Below, in pieces: positions 23,615-35,552 of a stretch of 64,000 bases of DNA. The translations under genes were made by a program, and so were the position numbers. This stretch comes from Ceratodon purpureus (taxonomy: Eukaryota; Streptophyta; Bryopsida; Pseudoditrichales; Ditrichaceae), in the NCBI GenBank assembly GCA_014871385.1, contig CM026426.1, forward strand, positions 36,953,918-37,017,917, written 5' to 3'. Each line of letters opens with the position of its first letter. Positions within the stretch are counted from its first letter, which is position 1. The notes beneath the pieces were generated by a model, which did not search any database, had not been told where the DNA came from, and saw nothing but the letters and a program-made list of their open reading frames with translations.

Positions 23615-24600
23615 TTGCTCCATCATGATGCTGCTTTAGAATACTTAATATTCATTCTGCCGAGAAGGCTTGTCATATGCTTGGATGCTATTCATTATTG
23701 TTGGTGTTATGAACTTTCGGATGGTGTTTTTGGATGGACTTTTTTCTATTCACTTGCATTTGACATGGCTTCTGCAAAAAGGGTCTTGCAACACTGGCTT
23801 GTGAGGTATTTGCTTGGATTTTCGTCACTTGCTCTTCAAATAATTTGTTGTCTCACCACGCCCAGTTCTGCTTTGATTTTAAGGTGCTAACCTTATATTT
23901 TTGAGTGGAGCAATCCTCGAATTTAAGGTGTAATTATGAACTAATTCTCTGATCATATATTGTTGGTGCTTATCCAATGCTAAGGATTACACACCCATGA
24001 GGGAGAATATGATTGCTTTAATATATTAGTAGACAATAATTTGATGAACAGTAGATTTTGGATGCATCCTCCGATAGAATGCCTCTGTGAGAGTGACAAA
24101 ATCAATTAGTCTTAGGCTTGTTTACTAGTCTCAATATTGTTGGTCATTGGTTCACCGATATTTCAGCTATCGGAAACCCCACTTTTGACTAAAACATTTG
24201 TACTAAATTTAATTTTATTGCATTTGTTTAGGAAAAATGCTCATTCTTCATGATCTTTATGATACTACTAACGAAAAAGGACTCCTTATTGAAATTCTAA
24301 GATTGACTATCCTGAAATGCTTAAGTTATGGGTCGTAGGTGTGTGTACCTCAGTGCATTATTAGATTTTTTTATCAGTATGCTGCTCATGTTTGGTTGCG
24401 ATAGTCGGACCAGTTGATGTCGTTTGGAATTTTTAACCGTGAATCCTGGTGCTAAATAAAAAGTATTAACTGATAGATTGATAGCGTCCCTAGCCTTCTT
24501 TGATATACTCTAATGCAAGCAAATGCTTACAACCGACCTCTGTTCTTTTTATCCTTTGCTATTGGTAAAATTCTAAAACCTTTTGCAAAACATTGTGAGA
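23615..24600 (+). repeat. dispersed repeat R2, copy 1
   Basis: It shares GAACTTTCGGAT, GGCTTCTGCAAA, GGCTTGTGAGGTATTTGCTT and, further on, CAAATGCTTACAACCGACCT (24515) with copies at about 51.5-52.6 and 57.9-58.4 kb, in the same order and orientation. It spans about 1 kb. An ORF at 23615-23890 is a by-product of the repeat. Type unknown. Confidence 0.7.
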
Positions 24601-26213
24601 GATTTGCATAATTTTGAACACGTATCTAAGTTTGTAGTCTACTGACCGGGTTGAGATGGAGCGAGGCTTTGTACAAAAATGAACTTTAGGACTACATAGT
24701 TGAGAATGGAGAAATCAGACCGGATACAACCATTAGAATAGGTTAATAGGATCATTCTCAAAACAAATACATAGTTAAGTTGATCACATATCTCAAAATT
24801 GTCACTAGTATTAACGTCGGACAATAACGCTAAATAAATAGCAGGCCCAAGTGTAAAGGTCGAATGGAATGAAATTTGATGTTCTACTCGGCAGCTAACT
24901 AGCACTGGCAAGTCGAACTACGAAGTACAGAGTGTGTCTAGTCTAACCAATCTTGTGGAGTAACCCAGGTTTGTCCGGCCGAGGATTTATCCTTTGCCCT
25001 TACCGCCTTCTGTAGAGTGTTTCGGAGTCGCTGCAGCTAAATTAATTATAGCGCCTTTAATGGAGATAATAACTCCCTCCTGCGAAGTTTATGGTGTTTC
25101 TTGCAATGAACCCAAATCGCCTTCGAACGGGAGAAGTGATTAACATTCATCTTAAAATTTTGGACCGGATCTAACTTTCCAAAAAGAAGATGTGTTGGAT
25201 CTATATCCAACAAAGAATACCCTGCACAAGATGAATTTAGAATTAGATATCGTGGGAAATGGTACAAAATCGATGCACTATCAAAAAAAATTGACACAAT
25301 TTCAATGACACTTGCACCATGTTTGCATTTTGCACCAAGGCCGGATGATTCTGCTGCGTAGAGGTCGGCCTCCCATCTGCCCAATCGCCACGCTGCCCAT
25401 TCCACCGTCTCTTCAATTCTAGATTTCCAGAGGTTAGATGTTGCCTACAGTCTTCGAAGTCGGTGTAGGAGGATGACAATGGCATCATGATCACAGATAA
25501 TTTGCCTCCTGCGAAACAATGGAACCAAGAGCTTCGGAAAGATGTTCTGTACTATGACCTCGTCAGGGAGTCCCTCAATGAACGATATGTTTCCTGGATT
25601 GAGTAGAGGTAAATAACGAGGGTGTGTTCCACACCATATATACGCAGAGATAACACTTAGACTCGCGGCGGTCCCAAATTTCAGCCTGTCTGAAAAGGAT
25701 GGCGCCGGCGCCAAACGGATACATTGGAACGTTACTTTGAGATATTTATCCGTAATCGCCTTTGCAAATACCCCAAACCAAGAAATTATTTCTATATATC
25801 TGCTGTTCATCAAGCGAATTTGAACGGTCAATTGAAATCTTATCATTAAAACAGAATATCATGTGCGGTATTCCGCCATTGGCGGCTCTTGTTTTCGATA
25901 AAGTTGTCTTTTTTAACATATAAGTTGACAAAAAACGGATACTGAAATAAAAGCACATAATTGTCGACGTTAAACCCCTGTGACGAAGAGTACTGTCATG
26001 CCTCCAAATCTCATATTGGCGGTTAAAGTGATTGCGGCTGAAAAGTATATGTCAGCCATCAAATTTTCATTGGATTTATAAGATACGGCCTTTGATGGTT
26101 ACATTTCGAATTTGTTACTTGACACGAGCGGAGGTAAATGTGGAACTTGGGGTCAGGTATAAACCACCCTAAAGCTTCGGCATGCTTTAGTATGACTCTT
26201 CACTTCGCTTAGA
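24601..26213. other. non-coding stretch with one perfect palindrome
   Basis: The palindrome TGGCGCCGGCGCCA is at 25700-25713. Minus-strand ORFs of 70-133 codons (25046-25958) show no domain I recognise and overlap each other in different frames. No gene is supported. Confidence 0.45.
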
Positions 26214-26870
26214 ATGACCCCGCTCTATCTTGTCACTGGCTCGATCCAGTATGCGTTACACAACAGGTCACTCGATCAGCCACAAATTGGCAATATCTTG
26301 CTTCGCAAGCAGGATGCTTCCTCTGCAGTGGACTACTCACTATACGAGGGACCGGAGGACTTCTCTAGGAACTTAAAGACTTGGTTACTCAAAGTCTTAT
26401 CATGCCCAGTTCGATTTCAGGATCCTTCGATTGAAGTTTCAGAGCGCGCAGTGAGAAGGATGAAGTGTTTGATCTTGTATGTCTGGGAGGATGGCCATGG
26501 ATTTCGGGAAGCCCTTGGTGGCGGAATCTTGGCTCCTGAAGTGCCGCCTGGGGCGAGTAGTTATGATCCTCCAAGCAGAGAGGGTCACAATTGGCCAGGT
26601 GGAAACTGTATCGCATTGTGCTTCACTTAGGCCCTTGCACCTTTGGGTCCAATATTTCTAAGAGTTGACTTGTGGAAGGATGAATACTTTGACGAAGCGT
26701 ATGCCAAGCTTGGCGTCATTGCCATTGTTGATAGTTCGTTCACAGAAGAAGGCGAGCTGCGGACTATTTCATCCTGGAGGCGTGAGGGGGAGAGCTGGAC
26801 ATATAAAGGATCTATTAGTGGTCCGAAAGTGCAGAACGTGAACCCCACGATGAAGGCTGTCCATGTCTAA
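26214..26870 (+). pseudogene. hypothetical ORF of about 218 codons with one in-frame TAG
   Basis: The frame from ATG 26214 runs to TAG 26628-26630 and continues in the same frame to TAA 26868-26870. Both halves have ordinary protein-like composition (VRRMKCLILYVWEDGHGFRE; then FLRVDLWKDEYFDEAYAKLG). The TAG follows CFT and would be CAG after one C-to-T change, as in other genes here. No family recognised. It lies at the left end of the palindrome-marked region, on the plus strand, opposite to the RING genes. Confidence 0.5.
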
Positions 26871-29529
26871 CGGTCTACGTTTAGTTTCCGCAGGGAGAAA
26901 TGTGTGTTGTGAGTGGTTACGACACTGATTTGCTATATCACTGGGAATATGCGAGTCAGGTCGTAATTATAATTAGATATCTACGAATCACCATTTGAAG
27001 GGCATTTTAGTTTGAGAGGAGGCTTCAATTTCGGTGTCTTGGACAAGTTCGGGCGCTTCTTATATATTTCTCAGACTGCACACATATATTATGGTTGATT
27101 TTTCCTTCAATTCCGGGTCACCTCAATACACAGCTGAAGTTACGGCAAATTATATAGAACCTAGTTGCTGTGAAGGGATTTAATTCACATATGTATAATA
27201 AATTAACTTTGTTTTGAGTCTGTGTGTCGCCCATACAACGGACTACAGCTTCAAACTACTTTTATGAGGTCCATGAACTCTATCTTCGCTTGTGTATTTG
27301 TTTTTCAAATGTTATCTTCAGATTTGTGGAAACAACATGAATACTAATCTTGCTCCAAATGCTCGTCATGATTTATTTGGAGATGAGAGGTTTAGTTTTC
27401 TGAATGAGTGCAAAAATTCTGAACTTCAGTACGAGGTATTTTGATTTCATACGTAAATTTAAACCTGCACATATGACATTGGACTTGGCAAATGAGTCCG
27501 ACTTGCAATATGACTTGATAAATGACTAGTGCGATAGATGTTCAATGAGTATTCCTGAATGGACATCAGATTGGGGGGTCTAGATCACCAATGAGTTGTT
27601 GCTGGGGATTTATCATCCGTCGAAGGGAGGCCTCCGAAGCTGGATATGGTAGAGTGACGGATTATATGGTAATTAATTTATTAATATGAATCATTTGGCG
27701 CCGGCGCCAAGAGGACTAAAGTTGCGAACTTAATGCTTTAGAATCTTCATCTGAACAATATTCAAGTACGTTCTGAAATCTCACAGTCAAATTTCAAAGA
27801 TATTCTAAATTGTGTTTTAGAGATAACCTTTTCCAACATTATACCACTGCTTATGTTGCAGTTTCGCCTCCTAACTTATGAATTCAGATGTAGACTCATC
27901 TAACTAATCAATCAAAGCAAATCGCCCAACCTCGGCTACGGAACTGAGTTCCCAACACTCATGCATATACAATTCTCGAAAGTGAAATCCAACATAGAAC
28001 AGAACTGTAGCCATCACCAGCCCTATCAAGCAGTGGTCTCACCTTGTATACGCGGCTTAGTAGAGGGTGATGGCGTCGGCGCCAGGTGAGAGGATTGATC
28101 CTTACCGATGTGCCACGATGTCAAAGAGATGTTCCAGTGTCTCAAAATGAAACCATGGTTTATTATTTATTTTATTATGAAGGGTGAAGGGTGATATCCA
28201 ACAATCTTATTTTGCAAGGTCATATATTCTTTTTCATATTCTGATCAACATATTGAATTTGTTAAACTAAGATTCGTCCCATCTATAATCACAAGTAGTA
28301 GCAGTCGTGCAATTATGAGTCACGAATTGAATCTTGCATAGATTCTTATCTAAGGCAGACAAACCTTGCTTTAAGACTTAACAGAGCACATGTGGCGATT
28401 CCATCCATGCAACTTAACACTTCAAAATCTTCACCAGTATAACTGAAAATCACTGATAATGAATAGGATGAAAGGTTGAAAAATTTTAAGGGTCGTGGCG
28501 CCGGCGCAAGGTGGGAAGATCATAATACAAATTCTGTCTAAGTGCAAAGGCGGGAAGACCTTTGACCCTTTGGCACTCACACTCAAACTGCTATTATAAT
28601 CAGCACATCATTCTGCTGAATACTTTTGTTGATAAACATGGATATTTATTATATGCTGGGAATAGAGGTTTAATATGTAAACTTTTCTCGGTACAAAATG
28701 TATTCAGGGACAGACATTGTGATTACGCCGATTATGCTTAGGATAACAGGAGAGGCAAACATGACAAACTTTGGCTTTGGTCAGTATTACGGTTAGCAAG
28801 TTTGACTTAGTGTAGGCCATATAGAAGGGCTCAAATCCTATGATTTTAAAATCTAAATTTTAGGAAGAGACAAATGACTTTGACGGATGAAGAAGAGTCA
28901 GGGCTCAGAGAGAAGGAAACATATTGCAAAGTGAGATGGCGCCGGCGTCACGTCATAGGAAACAAGTGATCCTTTGAAAATCAAAAGTCTCTAATTCAAT
29001 ATGAATTGTCATCGTCACTTTGGTATTCCGATTGATCAATTAAAGTGTCCAAAAAGTCGGACGGCAATCTCATTCTTAAACTTATTGTGTGGGAGATTGC
29101 TATTCACATATTTTTCGAAAAGAAGGCTACTGACCAGCAGTAAAAGCATTGCTGTTCGAGTGAGACATGTTCTTGCAAAATTGCGAAATTTCATTCATGT
29201 TTCTAGCTAACACATTGCGCAGTGCAAGTGATTGGATAAAACACTGAAGTGTTAGAGGTAAAACATGTATTGGTAGCATTTAGAGCACCTATACTTTGTA
29301 ACACCTGGCATACTCCTGCATTGAAATGTTCTAAGAATGCACATCTACAAAACTCTTGGCCGCTTAAAAAGCGGCGTTGGCGGAGATTGACAACTTTTGG
29401 GGTCGGGGACAACTTGATCAGCATGAATACTCAGCACCTCGTTTGCTTCCTCCAAGTCTGTAAGAATGTTAGGCAAGACCTTCCATAGTTAGTGATTCGT
29501 CATTGTGGGAAATGATGAATCAATGCACA
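26871..29529. other. non-coding stretch with four palindrome copies
   Basis: Palindromes at 27696 (perfect), 28071, 28496 and 28937. Otherwise AT-rich, with no ORF that I can support. Spacing of 375-440 bases between the last three is the closest in this part. Confidence 0.55.
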
Positions 29530-30384
29530 CTAAAAGGAGGATGAGGTAGACGGTGCAACCACACCATTGATATTGTTGTTGTCGGAGGATGAGCTATCCG
29601 TGTCTGATTCAGCGACTGCCTGCGAAGGAAACCCGTAATTGTGCAGCCAGCATGGAGGAAACTGCACACTGCACCCACGTCCGCAGCATTCCGGATACAT
29701 GGCGACCCGTATTGCCAAGCAGAAAATATGGTAAAAGTGTCCGCACGGGGAAATCTCCACTTCACTTGCCGGGAAACCTGTGTTGCACATCTCGCAGCGT
29801 CTTCCGTCGTCCGGTAACGGAATTCTCGGAAGATGGATTTGTTTTGACAAGCTCAGCTGTGTGTGTTCACCGTAGTTGTTAAGAGTGTCGATTGCCATAC
29901 TTCGGTCGGCCTGAAGTTCTTTGTACTCTTCCTTGAGTTTCTCCAACTCCCTTTGAGCTTCCAGTAGCTTTGCTATGACACATGACGAGTCCTGAAACCT
30001 AGGGAGATCGCGCAAATCTCGCTCGGCACGCAATCGGTTGTGATGAAGCTCTCACTGTTTCTCTCTAAGCTCCATCAGATTTGCCCTGATTTCCATTCTC
30101 ATAGCAGCGTCGCTAGTCATGGCATCTATCCTCTGGGCCTGAGTGAAATCATCCTTCACTGACGCTGCACAAAGCGAATATCGAGAATGAACATCACGCA
30201 AAATCCCTTGCGCCTCAAGGACGGCATTGCGCTCTGCCCCTTCTTCCGGCAGCTCAAGGCAATCTACTTTGTATTCTTCATTCAAAATGCGCTCGCGGTT
30301 TCGGGCAATCTCAACGCGTTGACCTGCATTGCTAACTAAATCTGCCTTGTGCGCCAGAATTGACGCAATCCGAGAAGGCGGCAT
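29530..30384 (-). pseudogene. RING-type zinc-finger protein 1 with coiled coil, one nonsense codon
   Basis: It reads from Met at 30384 to TAG 29530-29532 in one frame, broken only by TGA 30052-30054 (after LREKQ). That TGA is one C-to-T step from CGA. The first two thirds are a Glu/Lys/Arg-rich coiled coil (LEAQRELEKLKEEYKELQAD). The C-terminal part is a RING-like finger: CEMCNTGFPA, then CGHFYHIFCLAIRV and ECCGRGC, followed by a short acidic Ser-rich tail. The Cys/His order C-x2-C, C-x-H-x2-H-x2-C, C-x4-C fits a RING E3 ligase fold. Its paralogue is at 33540-34418 on the same strand. Without the stop the protein would be about 284 residues. The role in the element is unknown. Confidence 0.75.
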
Positions 30385-31239
30385 TCTTGATATGCCGTTG
30401 ACACACTAGTGAATGAAGTTCAGTATTCCAGTGCTATAGTTCTGGTCTAAGGTGGGCAACCTTCGTGAATGAATTTCATTGGATTTACTCGATAGTAATG
30501 GCCGAGAGCATTGGGATCCTCCCCGAGTTCAATTGGCGCCGGCTCCATTCGACCATTAGCTCCAAATCTTCAAACTCAGCAAGATCTCTCTAGATACGAA
30601 TTGCATCGCGTAATCTGTCGAGAAGTACTAACCGTATCATTCAAAATCTGGCATATTACAACGCCGGCATCCTTTAGTACCTAGTTAGGGGTTTTTCTGT
30701 TGAAAAATCAAAATATCTTCCAGATCAGCTGGGGATTGAATTGTGATTCAAGCTCTTTAATATTCCAACGGATCTCAATTGCATGTGCTGGCATATTTTG
30801 CAAACGCACTTCGGGGTCATAGTGCCTCAGAGGGAGTGGTCAGGGCGTCCTTCTCGAGGCAGTGATGGCGCCGGCTCCAAACGAAGAGCGAAAAATTAAA
30901 CAATCAGAGATTTTGTGATCTCCTATTGCTCGCAATTTGAGAAAATATTTTATTTTACTCTCTGCTCCTACCCTGCCAACTCTTAGTTCTATCAATTCGT
31001 TTAATTTGTGGCACGGCAGCCATTTGTTATGTGAGGCCACACGATCTTGGTAATTTTCACTTCAGAGTAATGAATGTGGCGTCAGTGCCAACCGGATTTT
31101 TCGTTACTGTTCCCATATTAACGAGCCGATTTTGAAGAGACGTTGTAGCAATATTATGCAATCACTTCTTCTTCTTTCTTGAACGAGGACTTATTACTCG
31201 TTCATCTTTGTAGGAATTATATGAGCCATTCTGCCGGAA
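30385..31239. other. spacer with three decayed palindromes
   Basis: Palindromes at 30534, 30866 (both TGGCGCCGGCTCCA) and 31077. No supported gene. The identical GGCTCC form in two neighbouring copies suggests local copying of a variant rather than independent decay. Confidence 0.5.
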
Positions 31240-31575
31240 GTGATTATCTTTGTATTTTTCCACTCATTTTTAGAAAGAATGAATCGTGGCGCCTGTCCAT
31301 CTCTTGTTATGAAAGATAAGGTCACCGAAGGGGTGGACATTTGGAGACCGCCGTTATCTCGAGCACCTTCTGCCCTCGGCGACGCGCTAGAGTCACTGAG
31401 AATTGATCACACTGTCTCCACTCTCGTTTTTCCTCCGGTAATTGCTGTGATTGCGGCTGAAGAGGTCACTGAACCCGACAAAGTACTGTACCACAATCCA
31501 GGGGTGCTGGAGGAGCAGAGCGTTGAATGGCTTTGCATGCTCAAGCATTCCAATCAGGATGGGAGTCTGCTATAG
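31240..31575 (+). CDS. hypothetical protein, up to 111 residues
   Basis: A likely start is the Met at 31279 (MNRGACPSLVMKDKV), ending at TAG 31573. Composition is protein-like (DALESLRIDHTVSTLVFPPV; VEWLCMLKHSN). A perfect palindrome follows 45 bases later (31620). No family recognised; it may be one exon of a larger gene. Confidence 0.35.
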   Translation: MIIFVFFHSFLERMNRGACPSLVMKDKVTEGVDIWRPPLSRAPSALGDALESLRIDHTVSTLVFPPVIAVIAAEEVTEPDKVLYHNPGVLEEQSVEWLCMLKHSNQDGSLL

Positions 31576-32285
31576 TGCCCAGCTAACTTATGCCATAGTC
31601 GATGTAGGAGAACTTGAAATGGCGCCGGCGCCATCATCTTCTTCCAGTTCCGCCCATGCTTTGTCTTTTTGACAGATTTGTCCGGCAAGATTCATGTGAT
31701 ACATTTTTATGTATACAATGGAGATACAAATCACGATGAATCATAGTTCTTGGTGTTGGTGTCTCGGCCTTTTGCTTGGTTTATTGTACTTTTCTATTGA
31801 GTTGCGCTGATGAGGGAACAGCCAGTCATGCATTTTTGCCACCTCGGTCCTACTCAACCACAGCCACTTGAATCTAGCTAGATGCCATCCGAGTCGGCTT
31901 TCCAAGCACAATCAATACATCGAATTGGCGAGAGACTGTCGTATGGAGGTGGAATCCAGATAACCACACCATTGCGGTAGGCACCGGTTGTAGCTACTCG
32001 GAAATGACAGATCCATGTGAATAGAAATAAATCGTCTTTTCCTCAAACCAACGAAAACCTAGCAGTAATCCGAGGGGGCAGGGTTAGCAATCCTTTTGTG
32101 CCGGCTCCGGTTTGCCCTGTTAAAACCAGCTCATGCTCAAGATCATTTCGGATCAATATGTTGTATTTACTAACTAGCGCCTTGGCAAGGAGTTCCTCAT
32201 CCCAGTCTGCTTTTTTTACAAATCGATGTCATCCTCGGTGAATGTCATACTGAGAGACATAGACTCCATCTCTGTCAACTTTCCA
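31576..32285. other. spacer, no supported gene
   Basis: Contains the perfect palindrome at 31620-31633 and a partial copy (GTGCCGGCTCC) near 32098. A small ORF at 32017-32241 has no recognisable features. Confidence 0.45.
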
Positions 32286-32930
32286 TCAGCATTGTAGGTG
32301 ACCTAGCTTCGCACGCTCGTCACATATGGGACAATTTGTGTTTTGTGGCTCTGAAAAGCGGTTTCGGCTTTGCACAACCTCAGGATTCTCCCAAACACAT
32401 AGCTTGTCAGTACTCCATAAAATTGCACAATTGTATCCTCTATATAACATCTCAAACTCACAGTACTGACTTTCTCCAAAGACTGCCAAGTCGTAGTTAT
32501 CCAGATTCGCAATGCCAACCTGCACAACGGAATTCCTTAAAATTTTACTGTTTATGATGTTTTTGTGCCTAGTTTCCCCATTTACAGAATCCTTCTCTAT
32601 GCAATAGATCGTAACGTTGTTTGGTGTCACATTTGCAATTTCAATTGGACTAGGGGAGTCAGGCGGGTATACTTTGACGGAATTTTCTGTCACGAGTCTT
32701 AAGATTATAGTAAACATAATATACTTTGGTAGGCTGAAGGTCAACATTGGCTCAAGAACTAAAGTCTTGTCAACACTGAATATATGACGTGGTACTTTGC
32801 AAAACTGAGGTCTAAATGTTTCGAAAGTATAATTGTGAATGTCGAATTCTTGAGGGCACATGTGACGCAACACTTTTTCGTTTGTGCCCTTCCGTATGTG
32901 GCCTTTCAATTGATCCTCGATCCAGAACAA
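32286..32930 (-). CDS. hypothetical protein, 214 residues, possible zinc-binding C-terminus
   Basis: Open for 214 codons, ending at TGA. Protein-like throughout (VCP-type start, then TFETFRPQFCKVPRHIFSVD; VVQVGIANLDNYDLAVFGES). The C-terminus has NCPICDERAKLGHLQC, a CxxC followed by H and C that could bind zinc. It sits between the two RING genes on the same strand and may be an exon of a larger transcript. No family recognised. Confidence 0.45.
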   Translation of the reverse strand: MFWIEDQLKGHIRKGTNEKVLRHMCPQEFDIHNYTFETFRPQFCKVPRHIFSVDKTLVLEPMLTFSLPKYIMFTIILRLVTENSVKVYPPDSPSPIEIANVTPNNVTIYCIEKDSVNGETRHKNIINSKILRNSVVQVGIANLDNYDLAVFGESQYCEFEMLYRGYNCAILWSTDKLCVWENPEVVQSRNRFSEPQNTNCPICDERAKLGHLQC

Positions 32931-33240
32931 CGGTTAGTCACGATCGTCACTAATGACTTTCGAGGCGACACACTTGACGTTCGCGCAAATTTGCTTGAAT
33001 ATAGTGTACCTCTTGTTATTCCTTTCATGAAGAATTCAAATTAGCTTCGGACGACGCCGGCGCCATCCCACAACAGAGAGGGATCAAGGATGGTTGCCGG
33101 CAGCGCTCATCACATTCCGAACTGGTCAATATCAACATTGGAAGTGGAATTGACGGGTCTGATCATGGTCCATAAGTCATTGACTGCCGTAATCGTAAAT
33201 ACTTGGCCAAAATGAAGCGTAATATTTCAAGTTCGATTAC

Positions 33241-33492
33241 ATGGCTATAACAAATTTTTGCATACTTTATCCAGTTTCTGCGGAACTACAGCCTCCTATC
33301 ACATTTTACAGAGTAACATTCTATCTAAACATAGAGTCTAAAGGACCCGTGGTCGTTTTTGGACCGGTGTCGGTGAGGAATTTCCTTGAGCAGGACTCTC
33401 TGCTTGTTGGGTCCCAGCTCATTTCCACCAATATCTCCACTGTCGCCAGCTTCATGAGAGGATCAAATTACACACATTATCAGCATCGGTGA
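33241..33492 (+). CDS. hypothetical short ORF, 83 residues
   Basis: Protein-like segment (FYRVTFYLNIESKGPVVVFG; NFLEQDSLLVGSQLI) ending at TGA. It is opposite in strand to its neighbours. No family recognised; it may be an orphan exon. Confidence 0.25.
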   Translation: MAITNFCILYPVSAELQPPITFYRVTFYLNIESKGPVVVFGPVSVRNFLEQDSLLVGSQLISTNISTVASFMRGSNYTHYQHR

Positions 33493-33539
33493 CACAATCA
33501 TGTAAAATTCACTATGTGTAGAATAGAAATCTGACTAGA

Positions 33540-34418
33540 TCAACAAAATGTTAAGACCTTACCGGCAGCGATTTCGTCTTCGGAAGATGAGGAACTCTGA
33601 ATTGCCTCCGTGCTGTGCTGTGACAAGATCAAGGATGGGAATCCGAAGGTTTGCATCCATGGAATCGGGAATGGGAGGTTGCAATCAACATTGCTGCACT
33701 CTGGATCTACGGCAACTCGGATTGCGAGGCAGAACAAATGGTAGAAGTGCTCACAAGGTGTGCCAATCACTTCGTCTGCCGGAAATCCTATTCCGCACAT
33801 CTCGCATCTACGAGTGTCCCCTTCTGCAATGCTACTCGGTTGAAGAACCCCGGACAAAAGTATTAACTGCGTGTGTTCGCTATATCGGCGTAAAATATCA
33901 ATGGTAAGGGACTGGTCAGCCTCCTTTTCCTGGCACTCTTCGCGAAGGATATCGGTTACACGCTCTGCCTCAAAAACTAAGACAATGACAGAACGGTAAA
34001 AACCATACCCATCCATGTTGCAGAGTGTGGACTCTGCCTGAGCTCGGTCCTCCTTCAACTGTCTCATCTTCTCGCGGAGTCCAATCACGTTGGCCCTTGT
34101 CTCAAATCGGACTGCTGGGTCAGCTGTAGTGGAACCAATCATGGCTGCCTGCACAACTGCATCTTTTACAAACTCATAAGAGAGTAGAAATCGTGAATGG
34201 GTGTTACAAAGAATACGCTCCGCCTCAGCAAGCGCGTTGACACCACTGCTTACCTCTGGCAGCGAGGGCTCCTCCACTGCAAATTCCTCTTTCAATTTCC
34301 TCAACTTCTCCTCTGAGTTTTGAAATTGGAAGCTTCCACTTAGCCTCTGATGCAAGCAAATGCTTGTGGTAACAGATGGACGTAATCCTAGAGTAGTGCG
34401 TACCAAAAGGGAACACAA
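33540..34418 (-). CDS. RING-type zinc-finger protein 2 with coiled coil
   Basis: An intact 292-codon ORF ending at TGA. Paralogue of the gene at 29530-30384: the same order of Glu/Arg-rich coiled coil (EKLRKLKEEFAVEE; GLREKMRQLKEDRAQAE), an internal ALAEAERILCNTHSR segment matching VLEAQGILRDVHSR of the partner, then a RING-like finger (CEMCGIGFPADEV, CEHFYHLFCLAIRV, ECSNVDC) and a Ser-rich acidic tail. The tail continues past the Ser run and may include unspliced sequence. The start is uncertain; an upstream in-frame overlap on another frame begins at 34470. RING proteins usually pass ubiquitin to a substrate; no partner can be named. Confidence 0.65.
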   Translation of the reverse strand: MCSLLVRTTLGLRPSVTTSICLHQRLSGSFQFQNSEEKLRKLKEEFAVEEPSLPEVSSGVNALAEAERILCNTHSRFLLSYEFVKDAVVQAAMIGSTTADPAVRFETRANVIGLREKMRQLKEDRAQAESTLCNMDGYGFYRSVIVLVFEAERVTDILREECQEKEADQSLTIDILRRYSEHTQLILLSGVLQPSSIAEGDTRRCEMCGIGFPADEVIGTPCEHFYHLFCLAIRVAVDPECSNVDCNLPFPIPWMQTFGFPSLILSQHSTEAIQSSSSSEDEIAAGKVLTFC

Positions 34419-34979
34419 CCATCGACGTCATTATGGAGCGGTAAGCAATAGTTCTAATGGGGCTAAGCACGAAAGATCTAAAACCTGGTCACTTGTTAGT
34501 GAAGAGTTGCTAAGTGATTTATAGGTTCCATTGTGGCCGTGTTGAATCATTCATCCAAGCAAGCCAAATTGTTCATTCAACAGTGGCCTCGCCGGCCGTG
34601 CCTTCGAATGGCGCCAGCGCCATCAGAGAAAAATTTGCCCGTTATACAATTTTGAATTCGGACATGAAATCACATAACGAGATACTTTACTGATGTACGT
34701 AAATTGTGGAGTAAAGAGAGTAAGTTCCAGCCGCCACAAGATATGTTTGTAATTACGACAGTTTGTTGAATCCATTTGGATATTGCATAAAAGAAAACTG
34801 AACGGATTCTAGGAATTGTGCTATCAACAGTCACTGCTGGGGGGATGCAAAATGCAAAGCATTCTCAATGTGGGGGTCAGATCAGGGCTATTGATCTATC
34901 TGCTTTCAGTGATCATGCCTGCGATAATTTTGAAACTTCGTTGACTCCACCTTGATAGGACATGATTGCACGTGCACCC

Positions 34980-35315
34980 TTATTCCATGTTTGTAGTTGG
35001 ATTAGGTCTCCATGTCTTCATTATATCTTCCACTTCCGCTCGGCTCAAAGTTGCCTGATGTGGCCGCTCATCAGTGAGCGGTAATCCGAGCACTCGGTTG
35101 TAAATGTGGTGCATATGCTTACAGGTCATGTAAAAATGACCAGGCTTGTGGTCAGACACGCTGTTAACAAAGAATGGACAAGTACAGGATGGCGTCTCAC
35201 TTATGGTGATAACGTAATTTACAGACTTGTTCGAAGTTGTCAACACGGTGTGCAAATTAAACGTGTAAACTGAATCCTCCTTGCATTGACTCAGAACCCA
35301 AACCTGTGCGGCCAT
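34980..35315 (-). CDS. SWIM zinc-finger exon of the region B transposase
   Basis: 111 residues. SCTCPFF then, after about 17 residues, CKHMHHIYNRVLGL gives the CxC...CxH of a SWIM finger, a DNA-binding module at the C-terminus of many MULE transposases. It is followed by LSRAEVEDIMKTW. It lies on the same strand downstream of the transposase core (36464-49016) and is probably its last exon. All four zinc ligands are intact, unlike region A. Confidence 0.7.
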   Translation of the reverse strand: MAAQVWVLSQCKEDSVYTFNLHTVLTTSNKSVNYVITISETPSCTCPFFVNSVSDHKPGHFYMTCKHMHHIYNRVLGLPLTDERPHQATLSRAEVEDIMKTWRPNPTTNME

Positions 35316-35552
35316 CCGTAATCCGTTTTCCCTTCAGGATTCTCCACTGTCTGTCAAAGATCGTCTATTTACTTTTTTCCCGGCCCTTCTCGGGGGTCTT
35401 CTCAGCGGATTCATTGGTGAGACGTTACTTGCAAACTCAATTTGTTGGAGTTTGAGTTGCTCTTCAACTGAAGCATTGTCTACCAAGAGGAATCCCGCTC
35501 TACCTAGCTCATTAGCCTCTGAGTTATTTAACTTCGTCCCTATATCAATTGG

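Noticed and set aside
23615..23890. 91-codon ORF at 23615
   Set aside because: It overlaps repeat R2, whose other copies do not keep the frame.
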